A program made the position numbers and the translations under genes. A DNA stretch of 64,000 bases from Sphingobium baderi. GTDB lineage: Bacteria; Pseudomonadota; Alphaproteobacteria; Sphingomonadales; Sphingomonadaceae. Where the stretch lies: contig NZ_CP013264.1 of the NCBI RefSeq assembly GCF_001456115.1, forward strand, positions 1,878,501 to 1,942,500. The letters run 5' to 3'. Positions within the stretch are counted from its first letter, which is position 1; every line of letters starts with the position of its first letter. A model generated the notes under the pieces. It was not told the DNA's origin, did no database searches, and worked only from the letters and a program-made list of their open reading frames with translations. This document shows, piece by piece, positions 46,087 to 54,939 of this stretch.

Positions 46087-46983
46087 TCAGGCCGGTTCGA
46101 CGACATCGCCCGCGCGCGGCTTGCCCCGGGATCGGCCCAGCAGAACCCCACCCAGCGCCAGCGCGAATCCGCCAAGCTGCACCGGGCCTAGCTTTTCTCC
46201 GAAAATCAGCCAGGCTTCGACGGCGGCCAGCGGCGGCACGAGCAGCAGCAGCATCGACATCCTCGTCGGTCCTTGATGCCGCACAAGCCATACCAGCAGC
46301 GACAGCCCCGCCGCCGACAGGCCCAGCACCGACCAGCCGAGTCCTACCCAAAGCATCGCGCTATTGTCCCACCGCGCCTCGCCCATGAAAAGGGCTGCTG
46401 CGATGGCGACCAGCGCGCCGCCTCCATTCTGGACCGCACCTGAAATCGCAATGCCATCCCCCGCGATGGCGCCCCGCTGGATCAGGGTGCCGGCCGCCAT
46501 GCCCATGATGGCAAGCAGAGCGGCAACGGCGGGCAGGATGGCGATCGAACCCGTGCCGGATCGCTCGATCGCGGGCGCCAGCACGCAACCTACGCCGACG
46601 ATGGCGACGCCAAGCCCCGTCCATGCGCGCGCGGGCAGATGTTCATGGAGGAAGATGACGCTGGCCACCGCGACCATCAGCGGTTGAAGCGCGCCCAGCA
46701 GCGCCATGATCCCGGCCGGCATCCCATGATCGACCGCCCACCAGCTCAGCGTCAGATATACTCCGTGCAGCATCGCGCCCGCCGCCAGATGCAGCGCCAG
46801 CCTTTTCCCGCGGGGCAGGGCCTGCCGCGCGCAAAGCGCCGCCGCGCCGAGCACCAGCGTCACCAGCGCCAACCGCACCGCCAGCACCAGTTCGGGCGAG
46901 CCATGCGGCACCACGGCGCGCGCGACGATGAAGCCGGTGGACCAGATCAGGACGAAAAGGGCGGAGGCAAGGAAGGCCAGCAT
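46087..46983 (-). CDS. EamA/DMT family transporter
   Basis: A 298-residue protein with ten hydrophobic helices in two EamA halves; the start at ATG 46983 (MLAFLASALFVLIWSTGFI) is chosen because an upstream extension would overlap ccmB and is not hydrophobic. IWSTGFIVARAVVPHGSPE and ALQPLMVAVASVIFLHEHLPA are typical. Members export amino acids or metabolites; the substrate is unknown. Confidence 0.88.
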   Translation of the reverse strand: MLAFLASALFVLIWSTGFIVARAVVPHGSPELVLAVRLALVTLVLGAAALCARQALPRGKRLALHLAAGAMLHGVYLTLSWWAVDHGMPAGIMALLGALQPLMVAVASVIFLHEHLPARAWTGLGVAIVGVGCVLAPAIERSGTGSIAILPAVAALLAIMGMAAGTLIQRGAIAGDGIAISGAVQNGGGALVAIAAALFMGEARWDNSAMLWVGLGWSVLGLSAAGLSLLVWLVRHQGPTRMSMLLLLVPPLAAVEAWLIFGEKLGPVQLGGFALALGGVLLGRSRGKPRAGDVVEPA

Positions 46984-47032
46984 GGGCCAGCGCCTTTGGC
47001 CCACCCGCACCTTTATGTCGAGGGCCGTTCGG

Positions 47033-47680
47033 CTATTCCCTGCCCGCTCGGATCGCCGCTCCCCCGGCAAAGGGCGTGACCGCCACCAGCAAAAGCGAAG
47101 CCGCACCCAGGAATTTGAAAGCCGCGCCGCTGCCGTCGCTCAGCGTCCCCGCGCCAAAGATCAGCAGCGGCACGGCCAGCGGCAAGGCCAGCAGCCCGGC
47201 CAGTGCTCCGCTGGACCGTAATCCAGCGGTGAGGGTCGCGACCAGCAAACCCAACGCCGCGAGCGCGGGCGTCCCGATCAGGAGGCCTGCTTCCAGCAGG
47301 ATGATCGCTTCGGCGTCCAGTTTCAGCAGGGCGGCGGCAGGCAGCGTCGCTATCATCAGCGGCGGCCCGAAACCCAGCCAATGCGCGATCAGCCGCGCCA
47401 GGACGATCATCTCCTCCCCGATGCCGCGCAGGGCGATCTGGTCCAGCACGCCCGAATCGCGATCAGGCGTCACCAGACGATCTACAGGCAGCAGACTGGC
47501 CAGCAACGCCGCAATCCACAACATGCCCCCGCCTGTTCGCCGGAGCAGCGGTGCGTCAGGACCAACAGCAAAGGGATAGAGGCTCGCCACCAGCAAGAGG
47601 AAGGCGACCGGCAGCCACAGCCCCGCCGAGCGCCATGCCTGCCCCAGATCGCGGCGGGCCAGCAGCCACATTATCCTCAT
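47033..47680 (-). CDS. ccmB: Heme exporter protein CcmB
   Basis: Membrane subunit of the CcmAB(C) transporter used in System I cytochrome c maturation. The start at ATG 47680, overlapping the ccmA stop (ATGA), gives 215 residues and six helices. LLARRDLGQAWRSAGLWLPVAFLL at the N-terminus and DRDSGVLDQIALRG, LARLIAHWLGFGPPL are typical. The longer frame to 47860 lies inside ccmA and is discarded. ccmC, D, E and F are not in the window. Confidence 0.92.
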   Translation of the reverse strand: MRIMWLLARRDLGQAWRSAGLWLPVAFLLLVASLYPFAVGPDAPLLRRTGGGMLWIAALLASLLPVDRLVTPDRDSGVLDQIALRGIGEEMIVLARLIAHWLGFGPPLMIATLPAAALLKLDAEAIILLEAGLLIGTPALAALGLLVATLTAGLRSSGALAGLLALPLAVPLLIFGAGTLSDGSGAAFKFLGAASLLLVAVTPFAGGAAIRAGRE

Positions 47681-48282
47681 GCGTCTTCTGCCTCCGCCGC
47701 ATAAGCGCGCAGGTCGATCCGTGCATGATCCGCAATCGGCAGCGGCTGATGCGACGCAGCCAGAATAATGCCGCCCATGGCCAGATGACAGGATATCGCT
47801 GCGCCGAGCAAATCCAGCGATGCATCGTCCAGCCCGTTGCCCGGCTCGTCCAGCAGCCATATCGCCGCGTCTGAAGCGATCACACGCGCCATCATCGCGC
47901 GCTTGCGCTGCCCGGTGGAGAGCATCCGCACCGGCACCTCCGCGAGCGGCAGGAGCGCCATGGCGTCCAGTGCGCGCTCCAATGTTCCGTCAACCACTCC
48001 GTCCAGCCGTGCCCAGAAACCCAGTGCCTTCAGCAATGGCCGCTCGCTATCCAGCGCCAGCCGCTCGTCGGTCAGGGCTATGCCGCCGCGCATGTCCACT
48101 CTCCCGGCAAAGGCGGGCAGGAGGCCCGCGCAAATCCGCAACAGGCTGGACTTGCCCACGCCATTGGGGCCGGTGAGCAGCGCACTGCCGCCCGCTTGCA
48201 GATCGAGCGTGACATGCCGGAACAGCATCCGTCCGCCGCGCATACAGGCTACATCCGACAGGCGCAGCACCGCGTTCCTCAT
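47677..48282 (-). CDS. ccmA: Heme exporter ATP-binding protein CcmA
   Basis: ABC ATPase of the CcmAB complex. The 201-residue protein has Walker A GPNGVGKSSL, LSTGQRKRAMMAR as the signature region, and Walker B AIWLLDEPGNGLD. The ATG overlaps the stop of the metallopeptidase gene by four bases. Its length is normal for CcmA. Confidence 0.93.
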   Translation of the reverse strand: MRNAVLRLSDVACMRGGRMLFRHVTLDLQAGGSALLTGPNGVGKSSLLRICAGLLPAFAGRVDMRGGIALTDERLALDSERPLLKALGFWARLDGVVDGTLERALDAMALLPLAEVPVRMLSTGQRKRAMMARVIASDAAIWLLDEPGNGLDDASLDLLGAAISCHLAMGGIILAASHQPLPIADHARIDLRAYAAEAEDA

Positions 48283-48686
48283 GGCGCAACCATGTCTTCC
48301 AGTACGTGCATGTCGAGGTCGGACAGGCCGAAATGATGGCCGATCTCATGCACTACGACATGGGTGATAAGCGCATCCAGAGCGACGCCGGTTTCCACCC
48401 ATTCGTCCAGCAGCGGTCGGCGGAAAAGATGGACGGTCGGCGGCGTATCCCCGGTCTGCGCTTCATGGCCCACCGGTCGTCCGGTATAAAGGCCGGTAAG
48501 GCCAAAGGGATCGTCGATCTCCATCTCCTTCAGCACCTGTTCGTCGGCGAAATCCTCGACGAACAGGATTACATTGGACAAATGCGCGGCGAACGGATCG
48601 GGCAGGCGGTTCAAGGCCTGGAGCGCCAGCGTTTCGATATCTTCTTTCGTCGGCGCGAAACGCTGTGGTTGACGGGTGTCGGACAT
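48279..48686 (-). CDS. Zincin-like metallopeptidase family protein
   Basis: A 135-residue protein of the small zincin family (PF06262 type). VVHEIGHHFGLSD near the C-terminus is the HExxH zinc site with a third ligand in the following Asp/His region. No signal peptide, so it is probably cytoplasmic; its substrate is unknown. The start at 48686 (MSDTRQP) is chosen over a frame starting six codons earlier. It is coupled to ccmA by a 4-base overlap. Confidence 0.85.
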   Translation of the reverse strand: MSDTRQPQRFAPTKEDIETLALQALNRLPDPFAAHLSNVILFVEDFADEQVLKEMEIDDPFGLTGLYTGRPVGHEAQTGDTPPTVHLFRRPLLDEWVETGVALDALITHVVVHEIGHHFGLSDLDMHVLEDMVAP

Positions 48687-48726
48687 GGCTGCGACATAAG
48701 CCAAAGCAGATTGTGAGGATAGTCAA

Positions 48727-49023
48727 ATGGTTGATAAACTGGACGGAGAAGCGCGGGCGCTGGCGCTGGCAGGACTTCCCGACTGGACGACGATTGGCGA
48801 ACCTGACGGCATTCGCCGCCGCTTCGCCTTTACCGATTTCAACGAAGCCTTTGGTTTCATGACGCGCGTGGCGTTGCTGGCGGACAAGGCGGATCATCAT
48901 CCTGAATGGTCGAACGTCTATAATCGCGTGGACATCACGCTGACCACGCACGATGCGGGCGGCCTGTCCCAGCGCGATATTGCCATGGCAACCGCCATCG
49001 ATGCGCTATTGGCCGCGCGTTAG
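48727..49023 (+). CDS. phhB: Pterin-4a-carbinolamine dehydratase
   Basis: Dehydrates 4a-hydroxytetrahydrobiopterin made by phenylalanine hydroxylase-type enzymes. The 98-residue protein has the active-site motif DHHPEW and the following [18 protein letters not shown]. It is divergent from the ccm genes and its stop lies one base before the stop of the convergent lipoprotein gene. Confidence 0.93.
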   Translation: MVDKLDGEARALALAGLPDWTTIGEPDGIRRRFAFTDFNEAFGFMTRVALLADKADHHPEWSNVYNRVDITLTTHDAGGLSQRDIAMATAIDALLAAR

Positions 49024-49024
49024 A

Positions 49025-49621
49025 TTATTTGCCTATATATTTGCTGTTGCCCGTGCCGCTTTCGATCCGGTCCTCATAGCCGGAAAGGGCGGCGGTCACC
49101 GTGGCGTTGCTCGCATAGCGCATACGCAGCGCAGCCAGCCGGCCGTCGGTGCCGGAACACAGTTCTGCGATATTTTCCTCCAGATAAGCGCGCCGATCCG
49201 CATCATAGGGTTCCTCGCCCCGGAAATGGTCGCAACTGTCCCGTTCGACCATGAAGTTCGTCACCTCCTGGGGAAAGGGCGCAAGCTGCCCCGCTTGCCC
49301 CGAGGGCGGCAGGTCGAGCGGACGGTAAGGCGATGGCGGGGTGACGGCCATTTCCTGACTGTCCGGCAATTTGGCTTGCAGCGGCCCTTCCGCTTCGGCG
49401 GGCGCGATGACCTTGTTGGGCGGCAAGTCCTTTATCCTGACGGCAGGAGGTGGGACTGTCTCCCCGGCTATGGGTGGGGGCGGCGTAACTGCAGGCAACT
49501 CGCTCGTGGCTTCGCCATGTTGCGTCTGATCGGTGTTGGCGGAACGCTCTTCCGACGATGATGAACAACCGCCGACAAGGGCCAGCAGGATCGTTGCAAT
49601 CAGTGTCGCGCGGATGCTCAT
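49025..49621 (-). CDS. Unrecognised lipoprotein
   Basis: A 198-residue protein with a signal peptide (MSIRATLIATILLALVGGC) and a lipobox LVGGC, so it is likely anchored to a membrane. Residues 20-115 are Pro/Ser/Glu-rich linker. The C-terminal part (about 120-198) is compact, with FMVERDSCDHFRGEEPYD and a second Cys in ELCSGTD that could form a disulfide. Its ATG overlaps the patatin stop by four bases, so the two are coupled. Confidence 0.75.
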   Translation of the reverse strand: MSIRATLIATILLALVGGCSSSSEERSANTDQTQHGEATSELPAVTPPPPIAGETVPPPAVRIKDLPPNKVIAPAEAEGPLQAKLPDSQEMAVTPPSPYRPLDLPPSGQAGQLAPFPQEVTNFMVERDSCDHFRGEEPYDADRRAYLEENIAELCSGTDGRLAALRMRYASNATVTAALSGYEDRIESGTGNSKYIGK

Positions 49622-51948
49622 CCGATCTCCTCTCGCAGGCTGGCGATCAGATCCGCGATGTGCGGCAACCGCTCCTCCTCCTGGTCCAGGATCGCCAGAA
49701 ACGCTTCCCGCCTATAGTCATGCAGCCGCTCGGGCGAAAGGCGGCTTGCTGCGGGTATGGCGGAAATCGCGATATCCAGCAGCCGTTCCACCCCGTGCAG
49801 CCGTCCCCAAAGATAGTCGTTCTCTCGATAGGCGCGGCTGAAGAAAGCGCCGAAATTGTTGAATTCTATGCCTTTCAGCGTGGCTTCAGCACCGCCTGAC
49901 CGGATGGCGCCGCAATCTTCGGGCGAAATGCGATCGACCTTGATCGGATCATATTCATCGGCGGTTTCGCCCTGCAAGAGCGGCAGTGTGGCAATGTCGT
50001 AGAAGGGGAAGCCCAGATAGGCGAGCAGCATGATGCGCCGCTCTTTCTTCGGCAAGCCAGCCAGCGCATCGGCCAACATTCTGTCGGCGGCGTCGTCCCG
50101 TGCCCTCAGGTCGCGTTCCTGCGCGATGGCGGCCAAGGCGGCGGCGGCGTCGGTCGGCACCTCACGCGCTGCGGCGCGAACGGTTTCCGCGTGGAAATCG
50201 GCTTCTTCGCACTCCGAATAATGGGCCAGCGCCTGATAGATGGCGTTGCGCAGCTTTTCGATCGCCGCCTCCTCGGCCGCGTTTTCGATCTCCAGAGCCT
50301 CCGTCAGCCGCCGTGCCAGAAAACGCAGCCGCCGCACGCGGAAAGCCAGGTCATGGGTGCGGAAAAACAGCACCGGCGCGGAAGATGGCCCTGCATCCTC
50401 GGTCAGCTTGTCCGCGCCGGTGGCGCGCACTTCCGCCCAGATCGCCTGACGATAGTTTTCGTGCATCATCGGACTGTCCTCCCCGCTCAGGCGGAACAGT
50501 AGTTCCGCGAGCGATTCGACGATTCCCGATAGCTTGAGGTGCCCGTAAGCCGGAAAGGCGAACCCGGCCGAACTCGCCGCCCGCTGCTGCGCCTTGGCGC
50601 GCCAGGTGGACAGCCGCGCAGGCGTGGGCCGGTCCAGAAAAAGCATCCCGCCAATGGCGCTTTCCACTTCCGCCTCGATGCCGGGGCGCAGCGCGTGCAA
50701 TATCCGCACCATGCGCCGGACGCGAGAGGAATGGTGGTCGATCGCTTCCAGATTGTCGCGGATCGGCTGTTCGCGCGGAATGTCGCTCAGCGCCCCGAAA
50801 ATGGTGCGAAAAAAGCCCGGCAACCGCGTGTCTCCGGGCATTTCCTCCTCCGCTTCCCCTTCGCGGTTCAGGCGGATGGAATGATGTCCCGGCTTGGGAT
50901 CTATATAGACGAAACGGCGATCCACTTCCCGCCGGGAGGGCCGGTTGCTGAGCGCCCCTATGGCTTGCGCGAAGGGCGCGTTGGCAAGGACGGAGCCGTC
51001 GATCAGCACTGCGTCCTCTGCCACGCCCTGCGCCACATGCCGTGGCAAGGCCCGCGCCAGAAAGGCGTCGCGCGTGGGCCATGCGCGATGACGGCGTTTC
51101 AGCACCGCATCCAGTTCCCGCACGGTGAAGGGCGGGAAGGCTCCCGGAAAGCTCGCCGTCGCCCGCGCCGCAAAGACCAGTTCGGCGGCATCGGCAAAGG
51201 CCCGCCGTCCGTGCCCCTGCGCGCGGAAGCCGATGGAGAGGCGATGCTCCGTCTCGATCACCTGTGGCGGGCTGTTGAGCGTCAGGCTTTGCGGATGCCC
51301 TTCGAAATCGGTGACGGTGACGAACAGATCCAGCGGATGCCCGTTGGGCAACAGCGGCGGGCCGCCTCCCGTCGCTTCCATCGCGTCGAAGGCGTCGAGG
51401 ATCATGCCGGAGAAGATCTCCCCGCCAAAGGGTGGCTCGAACCAGCGCGAACGGATGAAGCGGGACAATTTGCGCCGCACTTCCTCTCGCGTGTCGGGCG
51501 CGACCGTGCGCTCCACCGTATCGCCAGGCCGCCGTGCCGCCACCCACACCAGGGGCGTTGCCCAGAATTTCGTGATCGCCCGGGCGGGGCGGGCATCGGG
51601 AGCCAGCAACTGATCGACATCGGCATTTTCCAGCCACATGTCGGTCAGCGGCTCCAGCGACTGTCCCGTCTCGATCGCCTGCGCCAGAAAGATGCCGTTG
51701 ATCCCGCCCGCGCTCGCCCCGGCAATGATGTCGGGCATGATCCGCAGCCTGATGCCGCTTTCCTGCTCCATGGCTTCCAGCAGGCGGCGATAGACGGCTT
51801 CGGTGCTGCCCTGGTGCGGCGTCCCGTCATGAAAACCCCGGCTCGCCCGCGCCAGCCGCCAGATCTCCTTGGTGATGCCGTGCATATATACGGCAAGGCT
51901 GATGCCGCCATAGCAGACCAGCGCCAGCCGGAGTTCCTTCTCCCTCAT
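49618..51948 (-). CDS. Patatin-like phospholipase
   Basis: A large 776-residue patatin-family protein. The oxyanion region YGGISLAVYMHGI is at residues 13-25, the nucleophile elbow GASAGGINGIFLA near 77-89, and the partner Asp in VLIDGSVLANAPFAQAI near 315-331, so the Ser-Asp dyad is intact. The remaining 400 residues are helical and charged and are not recognised. Such proteins hydrolyse phospholipids or neutral lipids; the location is unclear because no signal peptide is seen. Confidence 0.85.
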   Translation of the reverse strand: MREKELRLALVCYGGISLAVYMHGITKEIWRLARASRGFHDGTPHQGSTEAVYRRLLEAMEQESGIRLRIMPDIIAGASAGGINGIFLAQAIETGQSLEPLTDMWLENADVDQLLAPDARPARAITKFWATPLVWVAARRPGDTVERTVAPDTREEVRRKLSRFIRSRWFEPPFGGEIFSGMILDAFDAMEATGGGPPLLPNGHPLDLFVTVTDFEGHPQSLTLNSPPQVIETEHRLSIGFRAQGHGRRAFADAAELVFAARATASFPGAFPPFTVRELDAVLKRRHRAWPTRDAFLARALPRHVAQGVAEDAVLIDGSVLANAPFAQAIGALSNRPSRREVDRRFVYIDPKPGHHSIRLNREGEAEEEMPGDTRLPGFFRTIFGALSDIPREQPIRDNLEAIDHHSSRVRRMVRILHALRPGIEAEVESAIGGMLFLDRPTPARLSTWRAKAQQRAASSAGFAFPAYGHLKLSGIVESLAELLFRLSGEDSPMMHENYRQAIWAEVRATGADKLTEDAGPSSAPVLFFRTHDLAFRVRRLRFLARRLTEALEIENAAEEAAIEKLRNAIYQALAHYSECEEADFHAETVRAAAREVPTDAAAALAAIAQERDLRARDDAADRMLADALAGLPKKERRIMLLAYLGFPFYDIATLPLLQGETADEYDPIKVDRISPEDCGAIRSGGAEATLKGIEFNNFGAFFSRAYRENDYLWGRLHGVERLLDIAISAIPAASRLSPERLHDYRREAFLAILDQEEERLPHIADLIASLREEIG

Positions 51949-51990
51949 GCCTCATGGATCGCAGAGCGGACGAAGCTTGTCGAGGGGGCG

Positions 51991-52689
51991 TCAGTCAAGC
52001 CGGAACTCCGCCCAGATCGGCAGATGATCCGACGCCTTGCGCGCCGCCGCGCTTTCATGGACGCCGCTATCCGCCAGCTTCAGCCGCCCGCAATGCATGA
52101 TCCGGTCGAGTCGCGCCACCGGCCGCCGCGCATGGAAACTCCGTCCGCAGGGCGCAAAATTATAGTGCCGCGCGAAGTCGGCCAGGCACCCCCGGTCCGC
52201 GCTCCATTCATTGAGGTCGCCCATCAGCACCGTGGGCATTGCCGCGCCCTGCGCCGCCGCGTGGATCATCGCTGAAGCCTGTCGCCGCCGCCACAGGCCC
52301 GACAGGTCCAGATGCATCCCGAACACGCGTATGGTCGCGCTGTTCAGCGTCACTTCCGCCATCGTTGCGCCGCGCGGTTCCAGGCAGGGGAGGTGAATCA
52401 CATCATGCGCGCCAACCTCCGCACCCTTGCGGACGAGGATCGCATTACCGTGCCAGCCCATTGAGTCGGTCTGCACGTTGAGCGGCACAGCCTTATAGCC
52501 GCTCTGGCTGTCGAGCAGCAGCGGCGGGAGGGCCGCAGACCGCACGCCGAATCGCCTGTCGGCTTCCTGGAGCGCAATGATGTCGGCGTCGACTTCGTTC
52601 AGCACGTCGATCACTCGTTCTGGGATGCGGCGGCGGTCGGTGCCGATGGCCTTGCGGATATTGTAGCTGGCGATGCGAATGGACTTCAT
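51991..52689 (-). CDS. Endonuclease/exonuclease/phosphatase-family protein
   Basis: A 232-residue metal-dependent hydrolase. From ATG 52689 the protein begins MKSIRIASYNIRKAIGTDRRR; IIALQEADRR holds the metal-binding Glu, VLMGDLNEWS the catalytic Asp/Asn, and ASDHLPIWAEF the final His. Relatives cleave nucleic acids or phospholipids (sphingomyelinase-like). The gene is 42 bp upstream of the patatin gene on the same strand, so a shared transcript and a phospholipid role are possible. Confidence 0.85.
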   Translation of the reverse strand: MKSIRIASYNIRKAIGTDRRRIPERVIDVLNEVDADIIALQEADRRFGVRSAALPPLLLDSQSGYKAVPLNVQTDSMGWHGNAILVRKGAEVGAHDVIHLPCLEPRGATMAEVTLNSATIRVFGMHLDLSGLWRRRQASAMIHAAAQGAAMPTVLMGDLNEWSADRGCLADFARHYNFAPCGRSFHARRPVARLDRIMHCGRLKLADSGVHESAAARKASDHLPIWAEFRLD

Positions 52690-52900
52690 GGTGATGTAAT
52701 GCGTCAGAAGCCCCTTCGTTTCCAAGGGGCAATGCAGCTTGCTCGCTCTTGAATTTCTGCATCCGGCCAGTTGCGGACAACCCACCTTCGTTCAGGGCGA
52801 ATGGAGATAAGGGAATGTCCACCCTCCACCCAAAGGCGAAAATCCTAACCAAACCGCCAGCCGGGATTGTGTTCTATATATGTTCTGATATGCGTGGATC

Positions 52901-54268
52901 ATGGCAAAGGCAAAGCGTAAATTCGTCTGTCAGCAATGCGGCACCATATCGGGCCGCTGGCAGGGCCAGTGCGACGATTGCGGGGAATGGAACAGCATTG
53001 TCGAGGAAGCGGCCGAAACCGTCTTTTCCGCGCGCCACGATCTTCAGACCGGAGGCAGGGGGATTTCCCTCGTCGGCCTGGACAGCACCGTTCAATTGCC
53101 CGACCGCACCAGTACCGGGATAGCCGAGTTCGACCGCGCATTGGGCGGCGGCATAGTCTCCGGTTCCGCCACGCTGATTGGTGGCGATCCGGGTATCGGC
53201 AAATCCACGCTTCTCCTGCAAGCCGCCGCCCGCATCGCTGCCCGCGGTCTGTCGGTCGCCTATATCAGCGGGGAGGAAGCCACCGATCAGGTTCGCCTGC
53301 GTGCCCAACGCCTCGGCCTTGGCACGGCGCCGGTGCAACTCGCCAGCGCCACCTCCGTCCGCGATATATTGACCACGTTGGGGGAAGGGGAGCCGCCTGC
53401 GCTGCTCGTCATCGATTCGATCCAGACGATGCACAGCGACCTGATCGAAGGTGCGCCCGGCACCGTCAGTCAGGTTCGGGCCTCGGCTCAGGAACTCATC
53501 CGCTTCGCCAAGCAGCGCGGCACCGCGCTTGTCATGGTGGGCCATGTGACCAAGGATGGCAGCATCGCCGGTCCCCGCGTCCTCGAACATATGGTCGACA
53601 CGGTGCTGAGCTTCGAAGGCGAGCGAAGCCACCAATATCGCATCCTGCGCGCGATCAAGAACCGCTTCGGCGGCACAGATGAGATTGGGGTCTTCGCCAT
53701 GGTGGCAGAGGGGTTGGAGGAAGTCGCCAACCCTTCTGCCTTGTTCCTCACCCACCGTGATGAAAGTGTGACGGGGGCAACGGTATTCCCCGCGCTGGAA
53801 GGGACGCGCCCCGTTCTGGTCGAAATCCAGGCGCTGGTCGTCCGCCTGTCGAGCGGCGCGACGCCTCGCCGCGCGGTGGTCGGTTGGGACAGCGGGCGGC
53901 TCGCCATGGTTCTCGCCGTGCTGGAGGCGCGCTGCGGTCTCAGCTTCTCCACCTGCGAAGTCTATCTGAACGTGGCGGGTGGCTATCGCCTGTCGGACCC
54001 GGCGGCTGATCTTGCCGTTGCCGCCGCGCTTATGTCCGCGCTCACCGAACGCCCGGTTCCCGCTGATGTCGTGCTGTTCGGTGAAGTGGCGCTTTCGGGC
54101 GAAATCCGTCCCGTCGCCCATGCGCCGCTGCGTCTGCGCGAATCGGCCAAGCTCGGCTTCAACCGCGCGTTCGTTCCTGCCGCCGCTGCCGATGGTGTGA
54201 AGGGCATTTCGGTCAGCGGTTATCGTGCTCTCTCACAGCTTGTTGACCAGATGCTCGGGCGCGGATAG
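52901..54268 (+). CDS. radA: DNA repair protein RadA
   Basis: RecA-like ATPase that helps branch migration in recombination. The 455-residue protein has a C4 zinc finger (FVCQQCGTISGRWQGQ then CDDCGEW), Walker A GGDPGIGKSTLL, the KNRFG motif (RAIKNRFGGTDEIG) and a Lon-like C-terminal domain. ATG at 52901. cvpA follows after 11 bp. Confidence 0.96.
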   Translation: MAKAKRKFVCQQCGTISGRWQGQCDDCGEWNSIVEEAAETVFSARHDLQTGGRGISLVGLDSTVQLPDRTSTGIAEFDRALGGGIVSGSATLIGGDPGIGKSTLLLQAAARIAARGLSVAYISGEEATDQVRLRAQRLGLGTAPVQLASATSVRDILTTLGEGEPPALLVIDSIQTMHSDLIEGAPGTVSQVRASAQELIRFAKQRGTALVMVGHVTKDGSIAGPRVLEHMVDTVLSFEGERSHQYRILRAIKNRFGGTDEIGVFAMVAEGLEEVANPSALFLTHRDESVTGATVFPALEGTRPVLVEIQALVVRLSSGATPRRAVVGWDSGRLAMVLAVLEARCGLSFSTCEVYLNVAGGYRLSDPAADLAVAAALMSALTERPVPADVVLFGEVALSGEIRPVAHAPLRLRESAKLGFNRAFVPAAAADGVKGISVSGYRALSQLVDQMLGRG

Positions 54269-54279
54269 CCAGCCATGCC

Positions 54280-54801
54280 ATGAACGCCGTCGACATCCTC
54301 GTCCTCCTCGCCATCGGCGGTTGCGCCATTTTCGGTTTGATGCGCGGTTTCGTGCAGGAAACGCTCTCGCTGATTGCCTGGGTATTGGCGATCTTCGCCA
54401 TCCGTTTGTTCCATGCTTCGGTTGCTGAACTGCTGACCCCGCTCATCGGTACGGAAAGCGGCGCGGCGATGCTGGCGTTGGTGCTGGTGTTCGGCGTGAC
54501 CTTCGCGGCGGGAAAACTGCTCGCCCATGCCATCGGCAAGCGCACGCGCCAGTCGATCCTTGGTCCGGTCGACCGTGTGCTCGGTGGCGGCTTCGGCGCG
54601 ATCAAGGGCCTGATCGGCGCGACCCTGTTCTTCCTCGCTTTCAGCCTTGTCTACGATACTTTCTACGGCAGCGGCGCGCGCCGCCCCGATTGGCTGTCTG
54701 ACGCGCGCACCTATCCGCTGCTCAACGCGAGTGGACAGGCGATCAGCGAATTTGTCGCGGAACGACGCGCGCAGAAGCCTGCGGAACCGGCAGCGAATTA
54801 A
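54280..54801 (+). CDS. CvpA family membrane protein
   Basis: A 173-residue protein with four hydrophobic helices. MNAVDILVLLAIGGCAIFGLMRGFVQE is the typical opening and DRVLGGGFGAIKGLIGA the typical centre. E. coli CvpA is needed for colicin V production and affects purF expression; its biochemical role is unclear. It follows radA in the same direction. Confidence 0.9.
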   Translation: MNAVDILVLLAIGGCAIFGLMRGFVQETLSLIAWVLAIFAIRLFHASVAELLTPLIGTESGAAMLALVLVFGVTFAAGKLLAHAIGKRTRQSILGPVDRVLGGGFGAIKGLIGATLFFLAFSLVYDTFYGSGARRPDWLSDARTYPLLNASGQAISEFVAERRAQKPAEPAAN

Positions 54802-54939
54802 GACGCAGATCCGGCGGGCGGCGGTTTTTGGCTAGGCTTTGCCGTTAAACAAGCCCGTGCTCCTGCCTTCGCGGATGCACGGCATATATGGGATCAGTGG
54901 TCAGTTCGCGAAGCCATCAAGGCGGACAAAAGCCGTCTC

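Noticed and set aside
46984..47106. An N-terminal extension of the EamA transporter
   Set aside because: It would overlap ccmB by over 70 bases and begins with a basic, non-hydrophobic stretch; the ATG at 46983 starts directly before the first helix.
47681..47860. An N-terminal extension of ccmB
   Set aside because: It lies wholly inside ccmA, is not hydrophobic like CcmB, and the ATG at 47680 has the 4-base overlap seen at the other junction.
50539..52275. A 578-codon open frame on the plus strand opposite the patatin gene
   Set aside because: Antisense shadow; the patatin frame carries intact catalytic motifs and this one has none.
54802..54939. A terminator after cvpA
   Set aside because: A short stem (CCGTGC at 54855-54860 with GCACGG at 54877-54882) is seen, but it has a 16-base loop and no T-run.
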